A stretch of DNA of 17,526 nt from assembly GCA_900550525.1 (NCBI GenBank), contig URSN01000030.1:1-17526 (forward strand), in the 5' to 3' direction. The first letter of the stretch is position 1; every line of letters begins with the position of its first letter. Origin of the DNA: an uncultured Eubacteriales bacterium (GTDB taxonomy: Bacteria; Bacillota; Clostridia; Christensenellales; CAG-138). The notes under the pieces were generated by a model. That model saw only the letters and a program-made list of their open reading frames with translations. It was not told where the DNA came from and made no database searches. This document shows, in pieces, positions 1-8,167 of the stretch. Position numbers and translations under genes: made by a program.

Positions 1-557
1 AGCTCGGCTGGCAGGTGACCGACTGGGTGGCCTGCTCCGTGGGCGACGGGTGCACAATCGGCGGCGTGTACAACGGGTTTTACGACCTGTACCGCCTGGG
101 GCTGATCGAGCGCATCCCAAAGATCCTGGGCGTGCAGTCCACCGGCTGCTGCCCGTTCGTGGACGCGGCGCGGGAGAACCGGCCGCTGCGGCCCGTGCCG
201 GAGCACACGCTGGCGGATTCCATCGCCGTGGGCGTGCCGCGCAACCCCGTCAAGGCGCTGCGCGCCGTGCGCGAGAGCCATGGCGCGTGGATCGCGGTGC
301 CGGATGAGAGCATCCTTGCCGCCATGCGCACGCTCGGCCGCCACGAGGGCGTCTTTGGCGAACCGGCGGGCGTGACGGCGACGGCGGGCGTGATCGAGGC
401 CGTGTCGGAGGGGCTGATCCGCTCCGACGAGAGCGTGACGGTCATCAGCACCGGCAGCGGGCTCAAGGACGTGCACAACGCGCTGCGCGCGGCGGGGCGG
501 CCCCGCCGGTGCGAACCGAGCCTGGAGGCGCTCGAGCGCAGCGGCATCCTCGGCTGA
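1..557 (+). CDS. thrC: Threonine synthase, C-terminal part (cut by window edge)
   Basis: The frame is already open at the first base (reading L-G-W-Q-V-T-D-W from base 3) and ends at TGA 555-557, so only about the last 184 residues are present. Visible motifs are VGDGCTIGG followed by a GF.DLY..GLI segment, then ILGVQSTGCCPF, and near the end GEPAGVTATAGV and STGSGLKD. These are typical of the PLP-dependent threonine synthase fold, which converts O-phosphohomoserine to threonine and phosphate in the cytoplasm. The N-terminal half with the PLP lysine is outside the window, so catalytic competence cannot be checked. A related fold-type II enzyme (threonine dehydratase or cysteine synthase) is the main alternative, but the EPAG.TA.AG block fits threonine synthase best. 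No T-rich terminator follows directly; a 7-bp hairpin lies 28 bp downstream. Confidence 0.87.
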   Translation, partial: LGWQVTDWVACSVGDGCTIGGVYNGFYDLYRLGLIERIPKILGVQSTGCCPFVDAARENRPLRPVPEHTLADSIAVGVPRNPVKALRAVRESHGAWIAVPDESILAAMRTLGRHEGVFGEPAGVTATAGVIEAVSEGLIRSDESVTVISTGSGLKDVHNALRAAGRPRRCEPSLEALERSGILG

Positions 558-584
558 GTCCGGGGCGCCGGAGGAGAGGAACGA

Positions 585-677
585 AACGGACGAAGGTCCG
601 TTGCCATAAAAAGCATGAAAAACGTGCCGCGCGCGGCGGGCAAGCCGTGACGGTACCCGGCCGGGGAGGTTCCCCGG
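585..677 (+). other. Hairpin-rich leader region between thrC and the lipoprotein gene
   Basis: The 296-bp gap 558-853 holds no gene that I can support. It has two perfect hairpins: AACGGAC/GTCCGTT with a GAAG loop (585-602) and CCGGGGA/TCCCCGG with a GGT loop (661-677). TACCC at 653-657 could also pair with GGGTA at 699-703 and enclose the second one. Neither hairpin is followed by a T run, so they do not look like intrinsic terminators. The arrangement could be a structured RNA, but both hairpins lie upstream of the best promoter I see for the next gene (797-824). They would then belong to the thrC 3' end or to a longer transcript. Confidence 0.35.
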
Positions 678-741
678 CGGCGGCTGGGAGTGCTGCCTGG
701 GTATGAAAGGCGCGTTACGCGGCCGGATCTGCCGCGTAGAC

Positions 742-781
742 GACCCGCAATTGTTTTGCCTTACTTTTGCTGTTGCGGATC
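742..781. repeat. Imperfect inverted repeat
   Basis: GACCCGCAA (742-750) and TTGCGGATC (773-781) are inverted with one mismatch, around a 22-base T-rich loop. It lies just upstream of the proposed lipoprotein promoter and could be an operator or the end of an upstream transcript. No function is shown by the sequence. Confidence 0.3.
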
Positions 782-796
782 ATCGTCTTTTCCGGG

Positions 797-824
797 TTGC
801 GGCATCCCGCACGGGGTGTAGAAT
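797..824 (+). promoter_or_regulatory. Likely promoter of the nucleoside importer operon
   Basis: TTGCGG (797-802), a 16-bp spacer and TAGAAT (819-824) give a fair sigma-A-type promoter. It starts about 20 bp upstream of a very strong ribosome binding site (AAGGAGGT, 839-846). The -10 has one mismatch to TATAAT and the -35 has two mismatches to TTGACA. Confidence 0.5.
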
Positions 825-853
825 AAGCAACGTACAATAAGGAGGTTAAAAGA

Positions 854-2143
854 ATGAAGAAACTCATTGCTCTTCTGATGTGCCTCACGCTCGTCTTTGG
901 CATCGTGGCCTGTACGACCACGCCGGCGGACGAGGGCGACGACGTTCAGGAACCCCCTGCGACCGACGCGCCGGGCGAGGGCGACGTCACCGAACCCGAC
1001 GAGGGCGAGGGCGAGGGCGAGCAGGCTGCCGATATCAAGGTCGGCTTCATCTTCCTGCACGACGAAAACTCCACCTACGACCTCAACTTCATCAACGCTG
1101 CCAAGCAGGCCTGCTCCGAGCTGGGGCTGACCGAGGATCAGTACATCCTGCGCGTCAACGTCCCCGAGGGCCAGGAGTGCTACGATGCGGCGGCCGAGCT
1201 TGTGGACGAGGGCTGCGACATCATCTATGCCGACAGCGTCGGCCATGAGTCGTTCATGCTCCAGGCTGCGCAGGAGTTCCCGGAGGTGCAGTTCTGCCAC
1301 TCGACCGGCACGCGCGCCCACACCGCCGGCGTTGCCAACTACCACAACGCCTTTGCGGACATCTATCAGGGCCGCTACCTGGCCGGCATCGCGGCCGGCA
1401 TGAAGCTCAACGAGATGATCGAGGCGGGCGAGTTCACCGCTGAGGAAGCCAAGATCGGCTACGTCGGCGCGTTCACCTATGCGGAGGTCATCTCCGGCTA
1501 CACCTCCTTCTTCCTCGGCGCCCGCTCCGTGTGCCCGTCGGTCACGATGGAGGTCACCTTCACCAGCTCCTGGTACGATGAGACGGCCGAGAAGGAAGGC
1601 GCGATGCTGCTCATCAACAACGGCTGCAAGCTCATCAGCCAGCACGCCGACTCCATGGGCGCGCCCACGGCCTGTGAGGATGCCGGCGTGCCGAACGTGT
1701 CCTACAACGGCAGCACGATCGACGCCTGCCCGAACACGTTCATCATCTCCTCCCGCATCGACTGGACGCCGTACTACAAGCTGGCCATCGAGGCCGTCAT
1801 GAACGGCGAGGAGATCCCGGCCGACTGGTGCGGCGGCATTGAGGAGGGCTCGGTCGTCCTGACCGAGGTCAACGAGCAGGCCGCGGCCGCTGGCACGGCG
1901 GAAGCCATCGAGGAGGCGAAGGCCAAGCTCGTCGCCGGCGAGCTGCATGTGTTCGACACCTCCACCTTCACCGTGGACGGCGAGACGCTGACCAGCTACA
2001 TGGCCGACGTTGATACCGATGATGACTCCACGCCGGACACCGAGGTCATCAGCGACGGGTACTTCCACGAGTCCGAGTACCGCAGCGCGCCGTACTTCGA
2101 TCTGCGCATCGACGGCATCACGCTGCTCGACGAGGCGTACTGA
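854..2143 (+). CDS. Bmp/PnrA-family nucleoside-binding lipoprotein
   Basis: This is a 429-residue lipoprotein, probably the extracellular solute-binding component of a purine nucleoside ABC importer. The N-terminus is a textbook lipoprotein signal: two lysines, a hydrophobic stretch, and the lipobox I-V-A-C with the lipidated cysteine at residue 20. Residues 21-58 are a low-complexity acidic linker (GEGDVTEPDEGEGEGE). The binding domain follows, starting VGFIFLHDENSTYDLNFI and carrying the GRYLAGIAAGMK block typical of Bmp proteins. The ribosome binding site is AAGGAGGT, 7 bases before ATG. The adjacent double ATPase and two permeases of the nucleoside class support the role. Bmp proteins of Bacillota and spirochaetes bind purine nucleosides; the exact substrate here is inferred. 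Confidence 0.9.
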   Translation: MKKLIALLMCLTLVFGIVACTTTPADEGDDVQEPPATDAPGEGDVTEPDEGEGEGEQAADIKVGFIFLHDENSTYDLNFINAAKQACSELGLTEDQYILRVNVPEGQECYDAAAELVDEGCDIIYADSVGHESFMLQAAQEFPEVQFCHSTGTRAHTAGVANYHNAFADIYQGRYLAGIAAGMKLNEMIEAGEFTAEEAKIGYVGAFTYAEVISGYTSFFLGARSVCPSVTMEVTFTSSWYDETAEKEGAMLLINNGCKLISQHADSMGAPTACEDAGVPNVSYNGSTIDACPNTFIISSRIDWTPYYKLAIEAVMNGEEIPADWCGGIEEGSVVLTEVNEQAAAAGTAEAIEEAKAKLVAGELHVFDTSTFTVDGETLTSYMADVDTDDDSTPDTEVISDGYFHESEYRSAPYFDLRIDGITLLDEAY

Positions 2144-2155
2144 TCCATGCCAAGC

Positions 2156-2185
2156 GGAAGCCCCGCCCCTGCGGACGGGGCTTCC
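2156..2185 (+). terminator. Stable hairpin after the lipoprotein gene (attenuator or mRNA stabiliser)
   Basis: GGAAGCCCCG (2156-2165) and CGGGGCTTCC (2176-2185) form a perfect 10-bp stem 12 bases after the lipoprotein stop. The downstream bases are C-rich rather than T-rich, so full termination is unlikely. In binding-protein operons such hairpins often protect the upstream message and make the binding protein more abundant than the transporter. That role is inferred here. Confidence 0.55.
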
Positions 2186-2197
2186 CCCCATTCCTGC

Positions 2198-2257
2198 TTT
2201 CGCCGGAGGGGGCGGCGCAGCGGCCCGCGCGCCGCTGCGCCGCCCCGTTCGGCGGAG
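2198..2257. repeat. Very long GC-rich inverted repeat inside the importer operon
   Basis: An outer 7-bp stem (2201-2207 with 2248-2254, one G·T pair) is followed by a single G·G mismatch. A perfect 16-bp stem (2209-2224 with 2231-2246) then closes a 6-base CCGCGC loop, about 23 paired bases in all. It sits between the lipoprotein and ATPase genes, immediately downstream of another hairpin. It has no T tract. Its size and symmetry suggest a mobile or dispersed palindromic repeat, or a strong RNA structure limiting downstream expression. Confidence 0.8.
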
Positions 2258-2293
2258 CCCCCTGCCGGACCCCTGGATAGAGGAGGGAAGCCA

Positions 2294-3832
2294 TTGGAAA
2301 CGAAGATCCCAGCGGTGCGCATGCGCGGCATCACCAAGACCTTCGGCCGCGTCACGGCCAACGAGAAGGTCGATTTGGACATCTACCGGGGCGAGATCCT
2401 GTCCCTGCTGGGCGAGAACGGCAGCGGCAAGACCACGCTGATGAACATGCTCTCGGGCATCTATTTCCCGGACGAGGGCGAGATCGAGGTGGACGGCCGT
2501 CCGGTCACCATCGGCAGCCCGAAGGACGCGTTCGAACTGGGCATCGGCATGATCCACCAGCACTTCAAGCTCGTGGACGTGCTGACCGCGGCGGAGAACA
2601 TCATCCTGGGCCTGCCGGGCAGGCAGGTGCTGGACCTCAAGGCCGTCGCCGCGCGCATCCGGGAGATCTGCGATGCCTACGGCTTTGAGGTGGACCCGAA
2701 CCAGAAGATCTACAACATGTCCGTCTCGCAAAAGCAGACGGTCGAGATCGTCAAGGTGCTCTACCGCGGCGCGGACATCCTGATCCTCGACGAGCCGACC
2801 GCCGTGCTGACGCTGCAGGAGACGGAGAAGCTCTTTGCCGTGCTGCGCAACATGCGCGACGCGGGCAAGGCCATCGTGCTCATCACGCACAAGCTCAACG
2901 AGGTGGAGGAGCTGTCCGACCGCGTGGTCGTGCTGCGGCACGGCAAGTTCGTGGGCGACCTCGTTACGCGCGAGACGAACGCGCAGGAGATGACCAACAT
3001 GATGGTCGGCCGCCAGGTCACGCTCAACATCGCCCGGCCGGACCCGGTGGACCCGAAGCCGCGCCTGCGCGTGGAGGGGCTGACCGTGCGCAGCAGCGAC
3101 GGGGTGCTCAAGCTCGAGGACGTATCGTTTACGGCCAACAGCGGCGAGATCCTCGGCATCGCGGGCATCTCCGGCAGCGGGCAGAAGGAGCTGCTCGAGG
3201 CCATCGCCGGCCTGCAGGCGGCCGAAAAGGGCAGCATCCGCTACATCGACGACGACGGCGCGGAGAGCGAGCTGCTCGGCTGCGCCCCGCTGGCCATCCA
3301 GCAAAAGGGCGTGCTGCTCTCCTTCGTGCCGGAGGACCGGCTGGGCATGGGCCTTGCCGCCAGCATGGACCTGGCGGACAACATGATGCTGCGCTCGTTC
3401 CGCAGCGGCCGCGGCATGTTCACCGACCGCAAGAGCCCGCGCGCGCTGGCGCGGCGCGTCGTGGAGGAGCTGGACGTGGTGACGCCGGGCATCTTCACGC
3501 CGGTGCGCCGCCTCTCCGGCGGCAACGTGCAGAAGGTGCTCGTCGGGCGCGAGATCTCGTCCGCGCCGGCGGTGCTGCTGACGGCGTACGCGGTGCGCGG
3601 GCTGGACATCAACTCCTCCTACACCATCTACGATCTTGTGAACCGGCAAAAGCAGAGAGGCGTGGCCGTGATCTTTGTCGGCGAGGACCTTGACGTGCTG
3701 CTGGAGCTGTCCGACCGCATCCTCGTGCTGTGCGGCGGCAGGGTCAGCGGCGTCGTGCCCGGCCGCGGCGCGGACAAGCGCAGCGTCGGCATGATGATGA
3801 CCCGCCTAGGAGGTGAGAATGCCCATGCGTAA
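2294..3832 (+). CDS. Nucleoside ABC importer, double-domain ATP-binding protein
   Basis: This 512-residue ATPase has two fused nucleotide-binding domains and powers nucleoside import. Domain 1 is complete: Walker A GENGSGKTT (residues 40-48), the Q-loop region HQHFKLV, a signature segment MSVSQKQ, Walker B ILILDEPTAVLT and H-loop LITHKLNE. Domain 2 is degenerate: its Walker A is GISGSGQKEL without the usual lysine, its signature LSGGNVQK is intact, and its Walker B region reads LLTAYAVRGLD. Members of this class commonly have a non-canonical second site, but here the usual Q-P-T before RGLD is also lost. The start chosen is TTG 2294, 7 bases after GGAGG. An ATG at 2147 in the same frame would translate the large inverted repeat and is rejected. 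The stop overlaps the next gene by 14 bases. Confidence 0.92.
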   Translation: METKIPAVRMRGITKTFGRVTANEKVDLDIYRGEILSLLGENGSGKTTLMNMLSGIYFPDEGEIEVDGRPVTIGSPKDAFELGIGMIHQHFKLVDVLTAAENIILGLPGRQVLDLKAVAARIREICDAYGFEVDPNQKIYNMSVSQKQTVEIVKVLYRGADILILDEPTAVLTLQETEKLFAVLRNMRDAGKAIVLITHKLNEVEELSDRVVVLRHGKFVGDLVTRETNAQEMTNMMVGRQVTLNIARPDPVDPKPRLRVEGLTVRSSDGVLKLEDVSFTANSGEILGIAGISGSGQKELLEAIAGLQAAEKGSIRYIDDDGAESELLGCAPLAIQQKGVLLSFVPEDRLGMGLAASMDLADNMMLRSFRSGRGMFTDRKSPRALARRVVEELDVVTPGIFTPVRRLSGGNVQKVLVGREISSAPAVLLTAYAVRGLDINSSYTIYDLVNRQKQRGVAVIFVGEDLDVLLELSDRILVLCGGRVSGVVPGRGADKRSVGMMMTRLGGENAHA

Positions 3833-4946
3833 AGCGAACCGGGCCCCCCTGTTCCATATCGCCAAGCGCGCGGCGCTGCCCTGGCAGAAGGCCTGGGCCA
3901 TCCGCGGCGTCGCGCTGGTGCTGGCGCTGATCGTCTGCGCGCTCATCACCACGCTGCTCACCGGCGAAAACCCCATCGACATCTACGCCGCCATCCTCGA
4001 CGGCGGCTTCGGCACGGCGCGCAAGACGTGGGTGCTGTTCCAGAACCTGGCGGTGCTGCTGTGCATCTCGCTGGCGGTGACGCCCGCGTTCAAGATGCGC
4101 TTTTGGAACATCGGCGCCGAGGGGCAGGTGCTCGCCGGCGCGCTGGCGTGCGCGGCGTGCATGATCTGCCTGCGGAACGCGCTGCCCAACTGGGCGATCA
4201 TCCTCTGCATGATCGTGTCGAGCATCGCCGCCGGCGCGGTCTGGGCGGCGATCCCCGGCTTTTTCAAGGCCCACTGGAACACGAACGAGACGCTCTTCAC
4301 GCTGATGATGAACTACATCGCCACGCAGCTGGTCGCCTACTTCGTCATCCTCTGGGAGGTGCCCAAGGGCGCCGGCAAGATCGGCATCATCAACCAGACC
4401 TCGCAGGCGGGCTGGCTGCCGCAGATCGGCGAATACCGCTACCTGCTCACCATCGTCGTCGTGGCGGTGCTGACGGTGCTGCTCTACATCTACCTCAACT
4501 ACAGCAAGCACGGCTATGAGATCGCCGTCGTCGGCGAGAGCGAGCGCACGGCGCGCTATGTGGGCATCAACGTAAAGCGCGTCATCGTGCGCACGATGCT
4601 GCTCTCCGGCGCCATCTGCGGCGTGGCGGGCCTGCTGCTGGTCGGCAGCACGGAGCACACGCTCACCACCACCATCGCCGACGGGCGCGGCTTTACGGCG
4701 GTCATGGTCTCGTGGCTGGCCAAGTTCAACCCGATCTTCATGATCTTCACGAGCTTCCTGCTCGTGCTGCTCGGCCGCGGCGCGAGCGAGATCTCCTCGG
4801 ATTTCGGGCTCAACCAGTCGTTTGCCGATATCCTCACGGGCGTGATCCTGTTCTTCATCATCGGCAGCGAGTTCTTCATCAACTATCAGGTCCATTTCCG
4901 CCGGGCTGCAAAGTCCGCGCAGAAGGAGGGCGGCGCCAATGTTTGA
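3819..4946 (+). CDS. Nucleoside ABC importer permease 1 (BPD_transp_2 family)
   Basis: This is a 375-residue integral membrane permease. A long hydrophobic helix starts near residue 28 (IRGVALVLALIVCALITTLL) and many further helices follow. Family-like blocks are FWNIGAEGQ, NTNETLFTLMMNYIA and VGESERTARYVGINV, the last being the cytoplasmic loop that contacts the ATPase. The best start is ATG 3819, with TAGGAGGTGA ending just before it. GTG 3813 lies inside that ribosome binding site, and ATG 3825 is a weaker in-frame alternative. The coding region overlaps the ATPase stop by 14 bases and the next permease by 8, so translation is probably coupled. It should pair with the downstream permease in a heterodimeric channel. 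Confidence 0.9.
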   Translation: MPMRKANRAPLFHIAKRAALPWQKAWAIRGVALVLALIVCALITTLLTGENPIDIYAAILDGGFGTARKTWVLFQNLAVLLCISLAVTPAFKMRFWNIGAEGQVLAGALACAACMICLRNALPNWAIILCMIVSSIAAGAVWAAIPGFFKAHWNTNETLFTLMMNYIATQLVAYFVILWEVPKGAGKIGIINQTSQAGWLPQIGEYRYLLTIVVVAVLTVLLYIYLNYSKHGYEIAVVGESERTARYVGINVKRVIVRTMLLSGAICGVAGLLLVGSTEHTLTTTIADGRGFTAVMVSWLAKFNPIFMIFTSFLLVLLGRGASEISSDFGLNQSFADILTGVILFFIIGSEFFINYQVHFRRAAKSAQKEGGANV

Positions 4947-5931
4947 TTTCATCTCTTTCTTCCCGCGCGCGGTGATGCAGGGCATCCCGCTGCTGTACGG
5001 CAGCACGGGCGAGACGCTGACGGAAAAGTCCGGCAACCTGAACCTGGGCATCCCGGGCGTGATGTATGTGGGCGCCATCTGCGGCGTGATCGGCGCGTTC
5101 TTCTACGAGCACGGCGTCGGCGCGGAGAACATGAAGGGCTTCCTTGCCATCGGCATCCCGCTGGTCTGCTCGCTGCTGGGGTCGCTGCTGATGGGCCTGC
5201 TGTACTGTTTTCTGACGGTCACGCTGCGCGCCAACCAGAACGTGATGGGCCTTGCGCTGACCACGTTCGGCGTGGGCGTGGGCAACTTCTTCGGCGGCTC
5301 GCTCATCAAGCTGACCGGCAGCGAGGTGCCGTCCATCGCCCTCTCCGGCACGAGCCATTTCTTCTCGCGCTCGCTGCCGTTTGCGGCCGACTGCGGCGTG
5401 TTCGGGCAGATGTTCCTCTCCTACGGGTTCCTTGCGTACGCGGCGATCATCATCGCGCTGGTCTGCTCCTATGTGCTCAAGCGCACGCGCATCGGCCTGC
5501 AGCTGCGCGCCGTGGGCGAGAGCCCGGCCACGGCGGACGCGGCGGGCATCAACGTCAACCGCTACAAGTACGTGGCCACCTGCGTGGGCAGCATGATCGC
5601 GGGCCTTGGCGGCCTGTACTACATCATGGACTACGCCAGCGGCGTCTGGTCGAACAACGCCTTCGGCGACCGCGGCTGGCTGGCCATCGCACTGGTCATC
5701 TTCACCATCTGGCGGCCGAGCGTGAGCATCCCCTCGTCCATCCTGTTCGGCGGGCTGTACATCCTGTACCTGTCGCTGCCGACGGGCGGGAACTTCGCGG
5801 TCAAGGAGCTGCTCAAGATGATCCCGTATGTGGCGACGGTCATCGTGCTCATCGCCGTGTCGCTGCGCCGCCGCCGCGAGGACCAGCCGCCGGAGAGCCT
5901 CGGCCTGCCGTACTTCCGCGAGGAACGGTAG
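4939..5931 (+). CDS. Nucleoside ABC importer permease 2 (BPD_transp_2 family)
   Basis: This 330-residue permease is the second channel subunit. The N-terminal region PLLYGSTGETLTEKSGNLNLGIPG is the usual start of this permease class. The conserved coupling loop reads LRAVGESPATADAAGINVNRYKY. Most of the chain is hydrophobic and fits about eight to ten membrane helices. The ATG overlaps the previous stop by 8 bases, and AAGGAGGG at 4923-4930 gives 8 bases of spacing. The C-terminus is charged (RRRREDQPPE) and probably cytoplasmic. It is the last gene of the importer operon, followed by a terminator 44 bases downstream. Confidence 0.9.
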   Translation: MFDFISFFPRAVMQGIPLLYGSTGETLTEKSGNLNLGIPGVMYVGAICGVIGAFFYEHGVGAENMKGFLAIGIPLVCSLLGSLLMGLLYCFLTVTLRANQNVMGLALTTFGVGVGNFFGGSLIKLTGSEVPSIALSGTSHFFSRSLPFAADCGVFGQMFLSYGFLAYAAIIIALVCSYVLKRTRIGLQLRAVGESPATADAAGINVNRYKYVATCVGSMIAGLGGLYYIMDYASGVWSNNAFGDRGWLAIALVIFTIWRPSVSIPSSILFGGLYILYLSLPTGGNFAVKELLKMIPYVATVIVLIAVSLRRRREDQPPESLGLPYFREER

Positions 5932-5974
5932 CCGCCGGGCGCAATGGCGGAGGACAGAAAATAATATATTTCCC

Positions 5975-5999
5975 AAAAGGGCGCGCGCAGCGCCCTTTT
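5975..5999 (+). terminator. Intrinsic terminator of the importer operon
   Basis: AAAAGGGCGC (5975-5984) pairs perfectly with GCGCCCTTTT (5990-5999) around GCGCA. The A and T tails are symmetric, so it could act in both directions. The region 5960-5972 just upstream is strikingly A/T-rich. Confidence 0.85.
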
Positions 6000-6003
6000 C
6001 CGG

Positions 6004-6032
6004 TTGAACCGGCGGCGTTTATGGGGTATAAT
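6004..6032 (+). promoter_or_regulatory. serC-serA promoter
   Basis: TTGAAC (6004-6009), a 17-bp spacer and a perfect TATAAT (6027-6032) give a near-consensus sigma-A promoter directly after the upstream terminator. Transcription should start near 6039. The transcript would begin with a small hairpin, AGGGGG/CCCCCT with a TTCT loop (6046-6061). No known riboswitch is apparent in the roughly 80-base leader. Confidence 0.85.
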
Positions 6033-6117
6033 AAACTCGCCTACCAGGGGGTTCTCCCCCTAAACAAAGCCGCACAACAGTTCCAGAATGGACAGACAGA
6101 AGGAGTGAAACGCAAAG

Positions 6118-7206
6118 ATGGATTACGGCCGTACGTATAACTTTTCCGCCGGGCCCTCCATGCTGCCGCAGCAGGTGCTGGAGGAATGCCGCGACGAGAT
6201 GCTCAACTACCGCGGCAGCGGCATGTGCGTGATGGAGATGTCGCACCGCTCCAAGGTGTTCCAGACCATTGTGGACGAGGCGGAGGCCGATCTGCGCGCG
6301 CTGATGGGCATTCCGGACAACTACCGCGTGCTGTTTGTACAGGGCGGCGCCACGCTCCAGTTCGCCATGATCCCGCTCAATCTGCTGCAAAACGGCGTCG
6401 CGGACTACATCGTGTCCGGCGCGTGGTCGAAAAAGGCGTATGCCGAGGCGAAGAAATACGGCCGCATCAACCTGCTGGCCACGAGCGAGGACCGCAACTA
6501 CAGCTACATCCCCGACGGGCGCGACCTGCCGGTCGATCCGGACGCGGACTACGTCTACATCTGCGAGAACGAGACCATCCACGGCACGACCTACCGGGAG
6601 CTGCCCAACACCAAGGGCAAGGCGCTCGTGTCCGACCAGTCGAGCATGTTCCTCTCCAAGCCGTGCAACGTGGCCGACTACGGCCTGATCTACGGCGGCG
6701 TGCAGAAGAACATCGGCCCGGCGGGCATGGCCATCGTCATCATCCGCGAGGATCTCATCCGCAAGGACGTGGACGCGAGGCTCCCCGTCTACCTGCGCTA
6801 CGATACGCACGCGGACAACGGCTCCATGTACAACACGCCCAACTGCTGGTGCATCTATGTGTGCGGCAAGGTGTTCAAGTACCTGCGCTCCATCGGCGGC
6901 CTTGCCGAGATGGACCGCCGCAACCGGGAAAAGGCCGCCATCCTGTACGACTATCTCGACGGCAGCAGCCTGTTCCACGGCACGGTGGACCGGGAGTTCC
7001 GTTCGCTCATGAACGTGCCGTTCGTCACCGGCAGCAAGGAGCTGGACGCGGAGGTCGTGGCCGCGAGCAAGGAGGCCGGGTTCGACAACCTCAAGGGCCA
7101 CAAGAGCGTCGGCGGCCTGCGCGCCTCGATTTACAACGCCATGCCCAGGGAGGGCGTGGAGGCGCTGGTCGCGTTTTTGAAGGACTTTGAAGCCAAGCAC
7201 GCGTGA
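6118..7206 (+). CDS. serC: Phosphoserine aminotransferase
   Basis: This 362-residue PLP enzyme converts 3-phosphohydroxypyruvate and glutamate to O-phosphoserine and 2-oxoglutarate in the cytoplasm. The start YNFSAGPSMLP is the family hallmark. QGGATLQFAM lies in the PLP phosphate-binding region, and YGGVQKNIGPAG holds the PLP lysine at residue 197. The length matches the family. The ribosome binding site (AAGGAGTGA, 6100-6108) is about 9-12 bases before ATG, rather long but acceptable. It is co-directional with serA, 16 bases away, and the two catalyse consecutive steps. No phosphoserine phosphatase gene lies in the window. Confidence 0.96.
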   Translation: MDYGRTYNFSAGPSMLPQQVLEECRDEMLNYRGSGMCVMEMSHRSKVFQTIVDEAEADLRALMGIPDNYRVLFVQGGATLQFAMIPLNLLQNGVADYIVSGAWSKKAYAEAKKYGRINLLATSEDRNYSYIPDGRDLPVDPDADYVYICENETIHGTTYRELPNTKGKALVSDQSSMFLSKPCNVADYGLIYGGVQKNIGPAGMAIVIIREDLIRKDVDARLPVYLRYDTHADNGSMYNTPNCWCIYVCGKVFKYLRSIGGLAEMDRRNREKAAILYDYLDGSSLFHGTVDREFRSLMNVPFVTGSKELDAEVVAASKEAGFDNLKGHKSVGGLRASIYNAMPREGVEALVAFLKDFEAKHA

Positions 7207-7222
7207 GGAAGGAGGCTGCGCT

Positions 7223-8137
7223 ATGATCCGTATTCTGGCAACCGACGGCATGGAGAAGGGCGCCATCGCCGCGCTCGAGCAGAAGGGCTGCGAGGTGGTC
7301 TGCGAGTTCTATGAGCCCGAGGCGCTCAAGGAGGCCGTGCAGTCGTGCGACGTGCTCGTCGTGCGCTCGGCAACGAAGGTGCGCGCACCGCACATCGACG
7401 CGGCGGCCGCGGCGGGCCGCCTCAAGCTCATCATCCGCGGCGGCGTGGGCGTGGACAACATCGACGTGGCCTACGCCGAGCAGAAGGGCAGCGCCGTGCG
7501 CAATACGCCGCGCGCCAGCTCCGACGCCGTGGCGGAGCTCGCGCTTGGGCACATGTTCTCCGTCGCGCGCTACATCTCCGCCGCCGGGCACACCATGCGC
7601 ACGGGCGGCTGGGAGAAGAAGGCGTACAAGGGCATCGAGCTGACCGGGCGCACCGTGGGCATCGTGGGCTACGGCCGCATCGGCCAGGCGCTGGGCCGCC
7701 GCTGCCAGGCGCTGGGCATGAAGGTGCTCGCCTACGACGTGTACCAGAACCGCGACCTCGAGTGCGATACCATGCGCTATGTGGAGCTGGACGAGCTGCT
7801 CGCCCAGTCGGACATCATCTCGCTGCATGTGCCGTCGCTGCCGGGGCAGCCGCTCATCAACGCGCAGACCATCGCCAGGATGAAGGACGGCGTCATCCTC
7901 ATCAACACCTCGCGCGGCACGAACGTGGACGAGGAGGCGCTGCTCGCCGCGCTCGAATCGGGCAAGGTGTACGGCGCGGGGCTCGACGTGTTCGCCGAGG
8001 AACCGCCCCAAAACGCCGCGCTGCTGGCCCACCCGCGCGTGTCCGCCACGCCGCACATCGGCGCGTCCACCGTCGAGGCGCAAAAGCGCATCGGCGCGGA
8101 GATCGTCTCGCTCATCAGCGAGCGGTTCGGCCTGTAA
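7223..8137 (+). CDS. serA: D-3-phosphoglycerate dehydrogenase, short form
   Basis: This is a 304-residue NAD-dependent 2-hydroxyacid dehydrogenase. The Rossmann motif GYGRIG spans residues 149-154. The catalytic triad is complete: R231 (in NTSRG), E260 (in AEEPP) and H278 (in PHIGAST). It carries no C-terminal ACT or intervening regulatory domain, so serine feedback through ACT is not expected; such short forms are known. The preceding serC makes 3-phosphoglycerate the likely substrate; other 2-hydroxyacid dehydrogenases look similar. AAGGAGG ends 7 bases before the chosen ATG. An in-frame ATG at 7187, inside serC, is rejected. The enzyme makes 3-phosphohydroxypyruvate for SerC. Confidence 0.93.
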   Translation: MIRILATDGMEKGAIAALEQKGCEVVCEFYEPEALKEAVQSCDVLVVRSATKVRAPHIDAAAAAGRLKLIIRGGVGVDNIDVAYAEQKGSAVRNTPRASSDAVAELALGHMFSVARYISAAGHTMRTGGWEKKAYKGIELTGRTVGIVGYGRIGQALGRRCQALGMKVLAYDVYQNRDLECDTMRYVELDELLAQSDIISLHVPSLPGQPLINAQTIARMKDGVILINTSRGTNVDEEALLAALESGKVYGAGLDVFAEEPPQNAALLAHPRVSATPHIGASTVEAQKRIGAEIVSLISERFGL

Positions 8138-8167
8138 GCCCGGGCCGCCGCACGGCGGCAGAGGATG

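Noticed and set aside
2147..2293. N-terminal extension of the ATPase from ATG 2147
   Set aside because: It would translate two hairpins into a Pro/Arg/Ala-rich segment. TTG 2294 has GGAGG at the ideal distance and gives the usual family N-terminus.
761..3649. A 962-codon open frame on the minus strand opposite the importer genes
   Set aside because: Long antisense frames are expected in GC-rich coding DNA. Its residue composition is the R/A/H/D-rich mix of a shadow frame, while the plus strand encodes clear families here.
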